Below are positions 1 to 10,967 of a stretch of DNA of 36,572 bases, one piece after another. The position numbers and the translations under genes were made by a program. Position 1 is the stretch's first letter, and each line of letters begins with the position of its first letter. The notes under the pieces were generated by a model. That model saw only the letters and a list, made by a program, of their open reading frames with translations. It was not told where the DNA came from and ran no database searches. The stretch is from the NCBI GenBank assembly GCA_019649035.1, contig BMAT01001684.1, positions 724,950-761,521 of the forward strand. The letters are read 5' to 3'. This DNA comes from Elysia marginata. Taxonomy: Eukaryota; Mollusca; Gastropoda; Plakobranchidae.

Positions 1-672
1 AAGTAAGGTTGTACATCTACATCATATTTTCTTTTCCAAAAGCCCACAATGCAAGTGCTCGCTACTTTATAAAATAATAGGCCTATAGTGCCACCATTGT
101 TTGAGGCTGTCGAGTCGTCATCAATCACTGGACTTTTATGCAAGGCCATTATTTGAATTATTCAGGGAGATGGCACCTTTCTCAACCCTGCCGTTTTGTT
201 GTTCTTGATGGGAAAGTGCGTATGAGGGAAGATGTAATCTAAGTGGAACATATTGATTTCATGACACAATGTCTGCTTCTACTTCCGCCAAGCTCTTCTG
301 TGCTCCCCTATTTCCCCTCTTCCCCTGTTATCGTTCTCTGTCCCAGAGTTTTTTTTCCTCCATTGCGATCACGTACTATTGCTTTTTTTTGTATCATTCA
401 CAGAAGTAAATTAAGTAGAATTAGTCTCCATTTCGTTTTATGAGGCGGTGATACAATGGAAAATTCATTACCAGTGCCGATGTATCTGCCATTGTGCCAA
501 ACATATCAGACTTAAATAACGGATATTAAAAAAACCTCAGAGGAACAGGGAATCTATTGATGCGTTAACAACAAACTAAACCTTTTAAAAGATAAAAATA
601 ATTACTTTTTTATAAATTAACCACACAATATGCAAACTTATGTGAAGCAGTCATGGCGTACTTACATCTCAC
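1..672 (-). other. Intron 7 (partial) of the SLC38A11-like gene
   Basis: Follows the TM5 exon and extends past the left edge. I looked for the next family segment on the minus strand and found none. It contains a TAGGCCTA palindrome at 78-85 and AT-rich sequence; the small plus-strand frame at 243-443 has no recognisable content. Confidence 0.6.
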
Positions 673-745
673 CAATGTAGGTACCAAGTCGTATAATCGA
701 CGCGACCATTATGAACAGGATAAGTAGGATGGACAGAAATGCCCA
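673..745 (-). CDS. SLC38A11: SLC38A11-like, coding exon 7: TM5
   Basis: Acceptor TTTTATTTCAG at 746. The exon reads WAFLSILLILFIMVASIIRL then GTYI from phase 0, directly after ...IAKLGK of exon 6, as expected for TM5. Two donors overlap at its 3' end: G/GTGAGA at 673/672 (taken here, 73 nt, phase 1) and AT/GTAAGT at 666/665 (80 nt, phase 2, closer to the splice consensus). I cannot decide without the next exon, which is not found in bases 1-660. No later SLC38 motifs (the TM6 region or the TM8 Thr) occur in the window. Confidence 0.87.
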
Positions 746-1131
746 CTGAAATAAAAAAAATAAAACGATAGTTCAGGATGTTCAATACACAATAATCGTC
801 TTCTCCGGTTTACGTCTCTAAGGATAAAATGTTTTTTTACGTGCAACATTCCTTTGAGTGCAAACGTCTACACCAAAGTACACCAAAATCTTTGAAATCT
901 CAGCGCCGTATAACAGTGATAACAGTGGCAGAAGAACAATTGGGAATGAGCTTTTTTGAGCTAAATTAAACCTGCATTCTTAAAGCCACACCTTACGCCA
1001 CTTGCCTGATACCTATACAACTTTAACTGGGAACAATATGTGTCTCAACCAACACCCTCCTTAATCAGTCAAGTTACAAATTGTTTGACACCCCCTTTCT
1101 CATTTTTCTAACATCCTAACTTCCTATATAA

Positions 1132-1242
1132 ATACCTACCTACATGTCTACCTACCTCCATATCTATCTACCTACCTGTTCGTCCGTCTGTCTATCAATC
1201 TGTCTACTTGTTGAACTATCTATATAACTGTCTGTCCCTCTG
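1132..1242. repeat. Degenerate (CTAC/CTGT)n tetranucleotide repeat
   Basis: CCTACCTACATGTCTACC-type units grade into CTATCTAC and GTCTGTCTAT units; an old, interrupted tetranucleotide microsatellite within intron 6. Confidence 0.75.
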
Positions 1243-2344
1243 GCGTTCTTTTCAATATTTTTATTTCTTGTTCTTAAAATGTTTCGCAGTCATCAGTATA
1301 AAATACAATTGGCTTTTTACATGTATTACGCCGACCGAAAAAAGGAACAGGGGATTTTTATAATATATTTTTATTTTATCTCCCATATATGTTGTAAAAC
1401 CACCTGGCGATTATACGCATCAGCCATTTAATCGCCTTTTACTCCACTCAATCGATATTAATTTGACCCTTCATTTCCCCTAGCTCATCTTATTTTTGAG
1501 TCCTTCCAGATAAATTAATTTCACCATCTCACGGTTCATTTAATGCCACACGGACCATATAACTAGTTCAATTTTAGCTTCAGAAGCTCCATACCGAAAA
1601 CGAATGGCATCAAACAGACTCTCTTCTTTGTAGCTTAATTTCTTCCTAAAACTAAGCTTATAATCTAGTTTGAACGATTACAAAATGCCCGGATTAGACA
1701 TAATTATTGAGACAAAAATTGTTTAAACACCATGGAAACCTCATTTCTTTACACATCATAAAGCTGTGATGGAAGAAATTGTGTGAGGACTCTCAAAATC
1801 TCATTTCGTTGGCGTTTTTGAGACGCACTTCAGACGAATGGTTATAAACCTTTAAAAAACAGATAACGACGAAATACGGTGAGGAAGAAATAAAAAGACA
1901 GCCTACTAATCGATGCAAACCACTCCAGCGTTTGCAGTTTGTTCACGGGAAACACTTGGATTATTTTATTCCCTCAAACATTCACGTTTGCTGTCCTATC
2001 TCTCCATTATATTGTGCGGCTGTAGGCAGTGAAAGACTTATCAGTCGGCCGAATGCGCTAAGCTCTCAAGGTATATTGGTTTGTAATGGTCTTCTTTAGG
2101 TGTCTAAAGCGCTTGAAACATTTTAGTGGATTAAGCCTTTTTGAAAAGGATCATTACTTCATTTTGTATTTTACTTCCAAAGGTCTATCTCACCCTTGTT
2201 ACAGCCCTCTCCCCACTCTTTCCTGCCATTCTTTCTATTCTTTTTGTGGCGTTTTTTAATTTGGAATTTTGAAGATTCTATTTTTAAAGCAGACAACAAG
2301 CAATAACTTCCTTTATGCATTTTCTATCACATTCTTTTTTGCAT

Positions 2345-2386
2345 CCCCCCATCCCCCCCCCCCCACATTTCCCCCCAACTTATTCA
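2345..2386. repeat. C-rich homopolymer cluster
   Basis: Runs of 6, 12 and 6 cytosines separated by AT or ACATTT. Its length is likely to vary between individuals and between sequencing reads. Confidence 0.8.
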
Positions 2387-2539
2387 AACAACACATTCAC
2401 ACTTACAAACCCTTCTGTATCTGCCATTTTTGCAACCTTTTTGTACATCTTTTTCTGTCTGTTCATTCCAGTAGCTAGCTTTCTATTTATTTTCTCTGTT
2501 TAAACATCTGATTGTATATTTTCTGCACCTCGATATCTT

Positions 2540-2800
2540 GCCTCTATCCAATTGTCTTTTTAAAACTCTCTCTCCAACCTCTCTCTCCTTTTCTGGGTGT
2601 ATTTATCCCCGTGTCTCTGCCCGTCCCACCTCTGTATCTCTATCTATTTCTATATTCTATAATATGTGTCTGTCTTTATTCACCTGTCTCTTTCTGGCTA
2701 TTTATGTCAGACGGCCGCCGTCTATTCTCTCTGCCTCTGAGTCTGACTGTACATTCTTGTATATTCTGCAGTTCTGTCTTTCCGTCCGTCTTTTTCTCTT
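2540..2800. repeat. Pyrimidine-rich (CT) low-complexity region
   Basis: Strong CT strand asymmetry with interrupted CTCTCT and TCTGTCT units. It yields leucine/serine/phenylalanine-rich frames in two plus-strand phases that are not genes. Confidence 0.65.
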
Positions 2801-2910
2801 TTCATAGGTTTAAAATTTTTTTGATAATTCTGCTACAGTGTTCTTAGCATGTCTTATTTTAAACATCCCTTCCCTCCTCTCCCTTGAAAAACAAACAAAT
2901 AAAGTCTCAC

Positions 2911-3023
2911 CTTGCCCAGCTTGGCTATGTTCTTGTAAAGCGACAAAGGTAAAGTTACTAGCAGGGTGACCACCAAAATGATAAACTGTCGGTTCCCCAG
3001 CACTGAATGGACCAATGTCGAAT
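2911..3023 (-). CDS. SLC38A11: SLC38A11-like, coding exon 6: extracellular loop and TM4
   Basis: Acceptor TTCCATCCAACAG at 3024, donor AAG/GTGAGA at 2911/2910; 113 nt. It completes Asn140, then STLVHSVLGNRQFIIL, VVTLLVTLPLSLYKNIAKLGK. The [RQ]-x-F-hydrophobic stretch and LPLSLY[KR]NIAKLGK are family hallmarks (TM4 and the cytosolic turn). A nearer AG (TTCAG, 20 bases downstream) also keeps phase and would shorten the loop by seven residues. I prefer the outer site because its frame is open and the loop then has family-like length. The exon junction creates an N-S-T sequon (residues 140-142). Confidence 0.92.
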
Positions 3024-4231
3024 CTGTTGGATGGAATAATCGTGATCGTTTTACAACAGAGGGACGCCGTAAACAAAATGGCTCGAATGTGTACCATACA
3101 AATAGTTGCTTTTTAAAGATATATGAAAAACCAACTCATTGTTTGCGAAGAGTCAGTAAACTTAGAATTGGCTATCAACGATTAAAAACTTCGACATAGT
3201 CTTTGCATTTTGTGAACGATAAGAATCAATTTTAATGCATGCCTCATAACAAAAGTATTAAGGACATTTTATGTATATGTTGAACTACGAAAATTTAAAA
3301 AAAACAGACCTCATGAGGAAAATAAGAAAAATGTTTTAACCTCTAACTTGTAATTAATATACGTACTTTCACCACCAATCCAGAGTATTACTTTTGTTAT
3401 TGTATCCCCGATGATTACATTGTAGCTGACCATGGCTGGAATGTAGGATAAACATTAAATAAAAAAAGATGCTGAAAATAAAATTGTGGAAGAAACAGTA
3501 GCTGGTTGTACAGAGACTACATCTTAGTTTAAATAACCTCGTTGTTTCGCACTAGGGTTTATTCCGTTTTCAAGTAAGAAGAAAAAGGAAAAAGAAATAT
3601 AATTGCTTTAAAAATCACAATATTACAAATCATTATTTTATGAGCCGGGAAAAAAGGGAAACCATACATTTTTATTTTCTCCGCGCCTATAATTATCACA
3701 AATTTGACATGGCCATAGATTTTGCGTCCGACAAAAAAAAATTTTCATCACAGCTGGGGTTATTGATCAAAATTGGAAGACATGTTAAAGCTTGCTGTGA
3801 CGTTCGCTCAATTATAAAATGTCCTGCTAATGACGTAACCACGACGAGATTAAAAATAATTTTGTAGTTTCTATTGGACCCTATTGATTTTTCACCCGTT
3901 GTCCTTCAGAAATAAAAATTCACAGGCTATTTGTGAATGTTGTGAATAAACCACACATCAGGACATTAGAGATGTATTGAAGTTAAAAATTTTCCGCCCT
4001 TGTTAACGCAAAAAAAAAAAAATCGAGTAATTTTAAAATTGTCAATAATTAGCTTTAAACTCTTGTCGGTTTTTATACCAACCTTAACATATATAGTCAC
4101 CCTTAAAGAGCTGTTTGCTTCTGATACCAAAAGGCTTTCACTTGTTTTCCCGTTGTTTATTGAGCAAGCTAATCAGCAACAAGACAATGAAAAGAAGTTG
4201 AGCACATCTGAGACAACGACCACAAGATTAC
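3024..4231 (-). other. Introns 5 and 4 of the SLC38A11-like gene, flanking exon 5
   Basis: Intron 5 is 3024-3366 (343 bases) and intron 4 is 3436-4231 (796 bases); exon 5 sits between them. Both are AT-rich with no repeats of note; open frames here (for example 3640-3867 plus) show no recognisable features. Confidence 0.75.
3367..3435 (-). CDS. SLC38A11: SLC38A11-like, coding exon 5: second half of TM3
   Basis: Acceptor ACATTCCAG at 3436, donor A/GTACGT at 3367/3366; 69 nt. The leading CC completes Ala117, then MVSYNVIIGDTITKVILWIG and GE. The AM-[VI]-SYN-x-I-x-GDT run is the conserved second half of TM3. The exon ends in phase 1, leaving an A that joins the next exon to make Asn140. Separated from exon 4 by a 795-base intron. 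Confidence 0.92.
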
Positions 4232-4307
4232 CTATAAAGGGATACAAGAACTGTAATACTGTCAACAAGTAGAAACCAGGACGCCCAAATGCAACAAGGA
4301 CCATGTC
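4232..4307 (-). CDS. SLC38A11: SLC38A11-like, coding exon 4: first half of TM3
   Basis: Acceptor TTTCAAATTTCAG at 4308, donor G/GTAATC at 4232/4231; 76 nt. It encodes residues 92-116, DMVLVAFGRPG then FYLLTVLQFLYPFI, plus the first base of Ala117. The PG-[FY]-x-LL-x-VLQFLYPFIA pattern is one of the most recognisable SLC38A11-type signatures (TM3). It starts in phase 0 after the TDTYQ end of exon 3 and ends in phase 1. The donor is reasonable (GTAATC) but not a perfect consensus. Confidence 0.93.
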
Positions 4308-4631
4308 CTGAAATTTGAAAGATAATCCAGATAGAGCAACGATCTTCATGGCCGTTAAATGGCACACTCATATTATGCAAAATAAATATAGAATTAAAAA
4401 AAGGCAGTATAAAGAGACGACACGTTATCTCATGTTTGACTAAATACCGCCAGGGCAAATACTTAAAAAAGAGTTAAATTTTTTCTTATTTGTTTTAATT
4501 TTTAAAATGCCACTTTAGAAGAAAAAAGAAACAAGCAGAAAAAATTCCCCATAAAATATTTGTATCAATATTGATAATATGTTCAAGCAATAGGTCGCCT
4601 AAGTAAACTCTCAATCATTGTTTTTGTTGCT

Positions 4632-4640
4632 ATGATAATA

Positions 4641-4677
<37 letters not shown>

Positions 4678-4688
4678 TAACAATAATA

Positions 4689-4754
<66 letters not shown>

Positions 4755-4812
4755 GTAGTAGTAATATTGGTTGCGCAGTGGCTGCCTCCACTATTCATAG
4801 TTGTAGTAGTAA

Positions 4813-4856
<44 letters not shown>

Positions 4857-5005
4857 ATAGTAGTAGTAGTAGTAGTAGTAGAATAGTAGTAGTATAGTAG
4901 TAGTAATATAGTAAGAGTAGTACAAGTAGTTGTAGTAGTAGTAGTTGTAGTAGTAGTAGTAGTAGTAGTAGTTATAGTAGTTGAAGTAACCATAACAAAA
5001 TGATG

Positions 5006-5054
<49 letters not shown>
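4632..5054. repeat. Compound trinucleotide microsatellite (AAT)n-(GTA)n-(ATA)n
   Basis: The plus strand reads (AAT)n with GAT interruptions at 4632-4753, a short unique insert (4766-4798), (GTA)n with AAT and TTG interruptions at 4799-4983, then (ATA)n at 5002-5054. Poly-Ile, poly-Val and poly-Thr frames of up to 169 codons on both strands are artefacts of this array. Confidence 0.95.
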
Positions 5055-5057
<3 letters not shown>

Positions 5058-6231
5058 TTATCAGTATTATCACTAGGTTCCAGATAAAGCAACGATTGAA
5101 AGATTTAAGGTATGAAGGCTGTGTGTACCAAAACTACCATTAGTTGAGGGCTCAAATCATACCAAAGCCAAATACTTTCCGACTATTTTCAGAAAAAAAA
5201 AAAAAACCTAATTCAATCCACCGCTAGTTTTATAATATAAATCTTTTCATCATTATTGATTACGCAGTGGTTGTCTCTAGTTTTCATTCTCATTCCCAGG
5301 TAAAACAATTTAAATCAGCACACGTTGTGAGGCACCTTCTTTTGGCGAGCTGATTTACAAAAACAAACCCCGAGGAGAATTTCACTCAATAATATTTAAT
5401 CTTTTCCTAGCCTCAATTCACAAGCTGAACAATAAAATGGCAGGAAACATTTGCGAAGGATTTGTTCATATTAAGGTCTTAGTGACCTGATTTGCTGCAA
5501 ATGATTTTTTTTCGATCAAGCCTGAACTACTTTTTTTGAAAAAAAAATTAAGTTTTAACAAAAAATTCAAAACAACAGAATTAATGAAATGAGTTTCAGG
5601 TTAAATAACAGTAAATTGGCTCTGATGCCGTTTTAAAAGCCCCGTTGTCCAGGTGAAAAATGGCGAAACTGGAAGACGCATTGTTGGATTCCCAATGGAA
5701 ACCTTTTCTTGTGTGAAGTTCTTTGTTCGAGAAATAATGTCTCCAGCATTTATAAACGCCAGCCTTAGTTGATTACAAACACAGACTTAAAGTTTGTTTC
5801 GCCTTTGTCTCCTTTCAGCGACAGAAAAGTATTGCCCCTTCAACCACTGTTTCAAACTAATGATTCCATAGATAGAAATTATACACGAAATAAAAGCTTA
5901 CGACGTCTGTTGTATGAAGCCACTTTATTTTTTCAACATCTCGCTGTTTACCACAACGGTTTTCACGAGAGATTTGGTCCAATCCCACCTGATGTCAAGC
6001 ATCTGTCTTGGTGGTGGATCGACCATAGCAAGATTTGTCTTGCAGACCTGTTTTAAACGTGTTATCAGCTCTCCATTATTTTCGCTCACCATCAACTATG
6101 CTCACATTTATACAAAAATAACTGTAGACATCTTGTAAGCGTCATTGAGTGAAGGTCATGCTGCATGCAGAACTCAGTAACCGCGCATTGCTCCAAAACA
6201 ACTACAATGTTCTGCGCCATTTTGTCGCCAA

Positions 6232-6283
6232 CAAGCTAACACGAATATATGTGACGTCAAGCTAGCACGAATATATGTGACGT
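6232..6283. repeat. 26-bp direct duplication carrying CRE-like TGACGTCA
   Basis: Two abutting 26-base copies (6232-6257, 6258-6283) differ at one position (CTAAC versus CTAGC). The junction creates the full palindrome TGACGTCA at 6252-6259; the second copy ends in TGACGT, and a further ACGTCA lies at 6308-6313. TGACGTCA is the CREB/ATF consensus, but regulatory activity here is only a possibility. Confidence 0.8.
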
Positions 6284-6521
6284 TTTGAGCAATAGAACAC
6301 GAATGAGACGTCATAAGTCCATATGGCTTGGAGAGCAGTCAGTTTGCATCCTGGGAAAACTTGTTGCCGAAGTTGATGAAGCCATTACAATAAAAAAAAA
6401 TATTGCACAAGAAGCAGGGCTTAAGTCATGCCACGTTATGCCCTATATCTTCCTCATAAACTACCTTCTTAAGGGGAAAAATGATTTATGTCTGACTAAA
6501 TGTACAGTTTCTTGACCTCAC

Positions 6522-6580
6522 CTGATATGTGTCTGTGTTGGATAGCTGCCCACCTTCTATCAACAAAAATATTGAGTAAT
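6522..6580 (-). CDS. SLC38A11: SLC38A11-like, coding exon 3 (59 nt): end of TM2 and TM2-TM3 loop
   Basis: A small exon that I located by searching for the missing family segment between exons 2 and 4. Acceptor TATTTCAG at 6581, donor CAG/GTGAGG at 6522/6521. The first two bases complete Asp72; the exon then reads YSIFLLIEGGQLSNTDTYQ and ends in phase 0. Family members have a very similar run here (a D-[YF]-S-hydrophobic stretch, two glycines, and a ...TDTYQ end). It is too short and lacks a Met, so simple ORF finding misses it. The 59-nt length restores the frame exactly between its neighbours, which is strong support. Confidence 0.9.
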
Positions 6581-8800
6581 CTGAAATATAATATACAAAA
6601 AATAACCACATAAACAGTCTCAGGGCTGTTGAAAAAGTGCCGTTCAAAATGATTAAAATTACTTTTCTTTATTACTAAATTAAAAAAAAAGAAATAAACC
6701 AATAATGACATATTAAAACTACAACCGAGCAATTTGACAATCTCTCTCACCCAAAGTTTCGAATTGTATTTCACAAGTAAAAAAACCGAACTACTCTGAG
6801 AATAAAAGCTAGTCAATGATCAGCTCTATAAGTACATTGTGTCATTTTTCGCCTGACTTGCGACTGATTTGTGGTTAAAATGGACATCAATAGGATATCG
6901 TCCAGCTCTCCGAGAGCTACCGTGATTGCCATTATGCGGTGACGGCCGCTCTATTAATTTGCTTCAGTTGAGATACCGCAATAAAGATTGTCGCACGAAT
7001 TTCACGCGCGACCCATGCTTTTGTACAAGACAAGTATTAATAAGAATACTCCTGGGTGTTTAATATTTCTGTGCTTGAGACAGATTCAAATGAGTCTTTG
7101 TGACCATTGCTCATGCTTTAATCTATATCTATAAGGTTTATTTTTTGGACCTAAAGATAAATCCAAGCATTAAGTAGGCCTATTTTTCTCTAAGTTTACT
7201 TGTGTATCCACTTACTACGAATAAAAGATGTTATCTTACTTTATTGTACACCTGAACTGCCAAACCGACCTATACCTGCTTATACAATGATATTTGCCAA
7301 CTTGAGCTCATTCACAGGATGGCGGTGAAACTAATATTCCTACTTGAACGCACTCGTAGGAAGGCGTTAACACGAATAATCTAAAACGGACATCAGTACT
7401 GCATTAATATATACTCTCACGTTTATGTTATATAACATTATACGCATCTTTATGAGAGTAAAAATGTGTTTCATGTTGATACTTGCTATGATATAATATA
7501 GAGTTTCTTTGTGAAGCCAAAATAGAACGTGTGCGTGTGATTTTAATCTTACAGAACAAAACCGGGATCACAAGTAAACTCAACCGCACAGTTTAAGCTG
7601 CTGAAAAACACCAAAGCGTAGGAATAAAGTACTGGGTTTATCCATTGTAAAATAAGATCGATCAGAAAGTGAGAGTATTTATTAACGTGTACATGGAACA
7701 ACTGATACTCTAAGGGCCATACATCTATTTATCGCAAACTGGTTTCAGAAGCATTGACAAGTACATCATTCTGAAAAAAAATTATTGGAATAGTAGTGAA
7801 CACCAGTAACTAAGCAGAAAAAACAATTACCGTGGAAGTTTTATGAAGGACGTAGCCTACAGAACTCATTGTACACATAACGAAAAAAGAATAGCTCTCC
7901 ATGTCTCAAAACGGTTTCGCGGCTTTTTAGCATGCTTTCGTTTTGTAAAAAGTTTAAAATGGAGACCTCAAGCAGGCATTTGAATTCCTTCTTTAAGTAC
8001 TGGAGTTGTTCAAACTTTCCTCACTCATAAAATCCATAGAGGAAATTGGTGGTTTCACAAAAAATAGTACTTAACAAACCAAGCAGGCAGTGAAGAAGAA
8101 AGAAAAGGACAAACCTGATTTCAAAAGGAACTAAGTTCGCACTTCCTAGTTATAAATTGTGTATTTCGTAAACATAACTGTCAGTTTTTTACTGGACTGG
8201 TTAATTACGTAGAAGTATAGCTATCTTTCATGTCGACATTTCAGGTGTATTTGTTTCAACACATTGAACGAATATTGCACAAGCATATCTGGGAGTCATC
8301 AACCATGTAAAACATAAGTTTGTTCAGAAAAATCGTACATAATAAGAAAGAATAATATTATAATAGGGGTCCTCGACTATATTCCCGCTTCTGTCTATTG
8401 TCACGGCAAAAGTTTTTAAAATCTTGGGGAATTAATTGCTTGATATTTCACGTTGCCCTGCGATGCGGCGAGATGTTTAACTGTTTTTAATCAATAAGAA
8501 AACGTGATCATTTTCTTGCATGCATTTTTTGAGGACATGATGAACTATTTATTTTTGTTTATAATTGTATTAATTGTATGAGCACCTAATATACAGCCAC
8601 AAATTTGAGCCAGACAAATGATATCTAACGAGAGTTAAAAATGTGTATGGCTGAAGTATGTGGTTTTATTTGGAAATAAAATCTGAACATAAAGGAATCA
8701 AACAAAACATTAAATAGGAATCTCTTTCGTTGTAACTGACCTACTAATTGTTCTTATATGTGACGGAATTTTCCTAGCTAATGATTAAAGTTTGAAGACA

Positions 8801-8976
8801 TTTTATGTCAATATTCTTCCAAACCCTTCCCATTCCAAAAAAAAAAAGAATTCTAGAGAATCAGACAGCTTCCATCGATATATTAATTTTTATGTCAATA
8901 TTCTTCCAAACCCTCCCCATTCCCAAAAAAAAAGAAATTCTAGAGAATCAGACAGCTTCCATCGATATATTAATTT
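8801..8976. repeat. 87-bp tandem duplication
   Basis: Two copies with a period of 87 bases (ATG at 8805 and at 8892). Each contains ATTCTTCCAAACCC, an A-run, TCTAGAGAATCAGACAGCTT and ATCGATATATTAATTTTT. Copies differ by a few substitutions and A-run length. Because 87 is 29 codons, chance plus-strand frames run through both copies and look like repeated peptides; no coding role is supported. Confidence 0.9.
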
Positions 8977-10541
8977 TTTTCTATTTTATTTCTCATGAGG
9001 AAAATGACATACACGCATATGTAAGGAAACAAAAGGGAGAAGGAAAAGTATCCTGTCTGGACCTGAATTTTTCATTACTTCACTTAGAGCTTGCGCAAGT
9101 TATGTATGGTTTTTGTTACACCGTTTGCCAAACAAGTGACAAAATCGATTATGATATGTCTACTTCTTGTTGCTATCTCTAGAGGGTAAAAAAATATTCT
9201 TGCTGTAGCTGTTGTTATTTTTCTAACTTTTTATTTTCTTCTTCTCTTTTCATATTTTTGGAGGCTGCCAGTATTTTTCCTTTCTCGAAATATGTTTGGA
9301 AGAAAAGAAGCACTTTTGTATCTAAACCTTTAAACACCAACCCAAAGATAGGTTACCACAGAAAAAAATTAACTATGCAGAATAAAAACAAACTACAACA
9401 TGCTAATGTTCAATACACTGTTACAATAATGTTTTTAAAATGAGAACTCAACATTCTGATGTTACGTCGACAAAAACCTTGATTTTAAATACGAAGAGAG
9501 ATTGGACACAAATCAAAGAAATGTTAACCCGGCTGCTCCAGTTCAATGAGCCAGAAAAGCAACACAATTTTGTTGATAATTGCTTTAATACTAGGCGAAT
9601 ATGCTGAAATCTCGAGGGGTTGAGCCTTATTATTTCACATTTGACCAATATTTTGTCTTCTATTGTCGAATCAACGTGGTATTTGCTTGGACATTGTTCT
9701 TGTTCTGCCAGCAGCTCGTTTATTCTAATATTCATGGCTGTCATCGATTAAATCCTAGCTGATCAGTAAACAAAGCGCGATTGTTCCCCGAAGCGCGGCT
9801 CTAACCAAGCTCCCAGCCAAGCACGGTTAGGGAAATCTCGGGCTAAATCAGGACACATCGGAAAGGATTTAATACGAAAGAGGCTGCCCGCCAAACCATC
9901 AAAATCTTTGTTAAATATGTTTGCATTCGTTATCAACAAGCTGTACATTTGGTTTGGGGATCCATTAAACTAGACCAGTAGCTAGTATGTCGATATTCAT
10001 TATGAGAACAATATCTATCCTGACGCCGTGACTATCACCTCAGGGACCTTATCAGTCGGTTTCTCAACGCCTTTTGCCCAACGCACGAACGAGCCTGCTA
10101 GTGCTATTTTTGTCTTAGGCAAGTTTTCCAAAGTGACCTCCATTACGCCATCACCCCATCTTTTGTAAAAGTTTTGTTCCAAGCTCATTATCTCCAGGTA
10201 TCTCTTGGTTTATTTTCTTTCTTGTGTTCCCCATAGAGTCAATGGCTGTGCTCTTCTATATACATGTAATGATCCTTGATTTGCTTGAAACATCCCTATG
10301 CTCTTTTACCTCCTCAAACATTATTACCCTATTTAATTTTAGGCTCTTGAACATGGATAACTATACGCGTTACAATTCCTCTATAAAAGGTGGCTTATGT
10401 CTTTTTCTATTATTATTTATACGAACTTCTTATCAATGACGGCATTGAATATACTCATGTTTTAAACTGTGATTGGTTTTTCGTTGTTGTTTAGAGAGGT
10501 ATAAAATTACATGTTTGCCAGATCGGGCCCAAAAGTAGAAT

Positions 10542-10967
10542 ATGCGATCATCTACTGGCTCTTCGGCTGAAGATACCAGAAAGGTGAAGATTATCTTCCT
10601 TTTACCCCTAGGTCTACCGGAAGCCGTTTTGATTAGCTCTCAAGATATCTCATCTTGTTTAACTTCGCCAGTAACGAAGAAACGGGAAGACAATCTTCCT
10701 GAGGTTCTGTTGTTCGGAAGAAAACTAAAAACTGAGCCTCGTGAAAGTTTGGGCACTTTGCATCTGTGTATGTGTCTAGAACAACATTACTCTAGTTCTA
10801 AATTTGACTGCTACGAAATATATATTCATGAAGGGAAGTGCATTTTATGTGCCACGAGATGGGTTATTTTCATGCGTTGCTGCTGTGTGACATTTAAATC
10901 TTTTGTTTTTGTTTTGACCATTACCATGATAACGTTCAGGTGCATTGACATATATTTTTCTTGCTAA
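10542..10967 (+). CDS. Unrecognised 141-codon frame, probably not coding
   Basis: The longest plus-strand frame in the window free of simple repeats, inside intron 2 and antisense to the transporter. The first 85 residues are mixed and moderately charged; the last 60 are rich in Cys and aromatic/aliphatic residues (for example CATRWVIFMRCCCVTFKSFV). No motif or family is recognised, the start codon has no supporting context and no splice signals flag it. It could be a chance frame or part of an unannotated repeat. Confidence 0.12.
   Translation: MRSSTGSSAEDTRKVKIIFLLPLGLPEAVLISSQDISSCLTSPVTKKREDNLPEVLLFGRKLKTEPRESLGTLHLCMCLEQHYSSSKFDCYEIYIHEGKCILCATRWVIFMRCCCVTFKSFVFVLTITMITFRCIDIYFSC

Larger units (their letters stand above)
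746..2910 (-). other. Intron 6 of the SLC38A11-like gene, with simple repeats
   Basis: 2165 bases between the TM5 and TM4 exons. It holds a degenerate tetranucleotide tract (1132-1242), a C-homopolymer cluster (2345-2386) and a pyrimidine-rich stretch (about 2540-2800). The plus-strand frames at 2269-2847 are translations of that pyrimidine-rich DNA. No other gene is seen. Confidence 0.75.
4308..6521 (-). other. Intron 3 of the SLC38A11-like gene, repeat-bearing
   Basis: 2214 bases between exon 4 and the 59-nt exon 3. It contains the compound trinucleotide array (4632-5054), a diverged 33-base repeat pair (4766-4798 and 5255-5287) and a 26-base tandem duplication with TGACGTCA (6232-6283). 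Confidence 0.75.

Noticed and set aside
2269..2847. Overlapping Phe/Ser/Leu-rich plus frames that resemble membrane proteins
   Set aside because: Hydrophobicity follows from pyrimidine-rich DNA; two phases are open at once, as expected for low complexity.
2810..3097. 95-codon minus frame over the TM4 exon
   Set aside because: Wrong frame across the real exon 2911-3023; the SLC38 sequence lies in another phase with proper splice sites.
4583..5092. 169-codon minus frame and 84-codon plus frame of poly-Ile/Thr/Val
   Set aside because: Direct translations of the AAT/GTA microsatellite.
5769..6056. 95-codon plus frame in intron 3
   Set aside because: No motif and no context; antisense to the transporter.
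9448..9744. 98-codon minus frame in intron 2 beginning MTAMNIRINELLAEQEQC
   Set aside because: The first half looks protein-like, but there are no splice signals, no family and no continuation.
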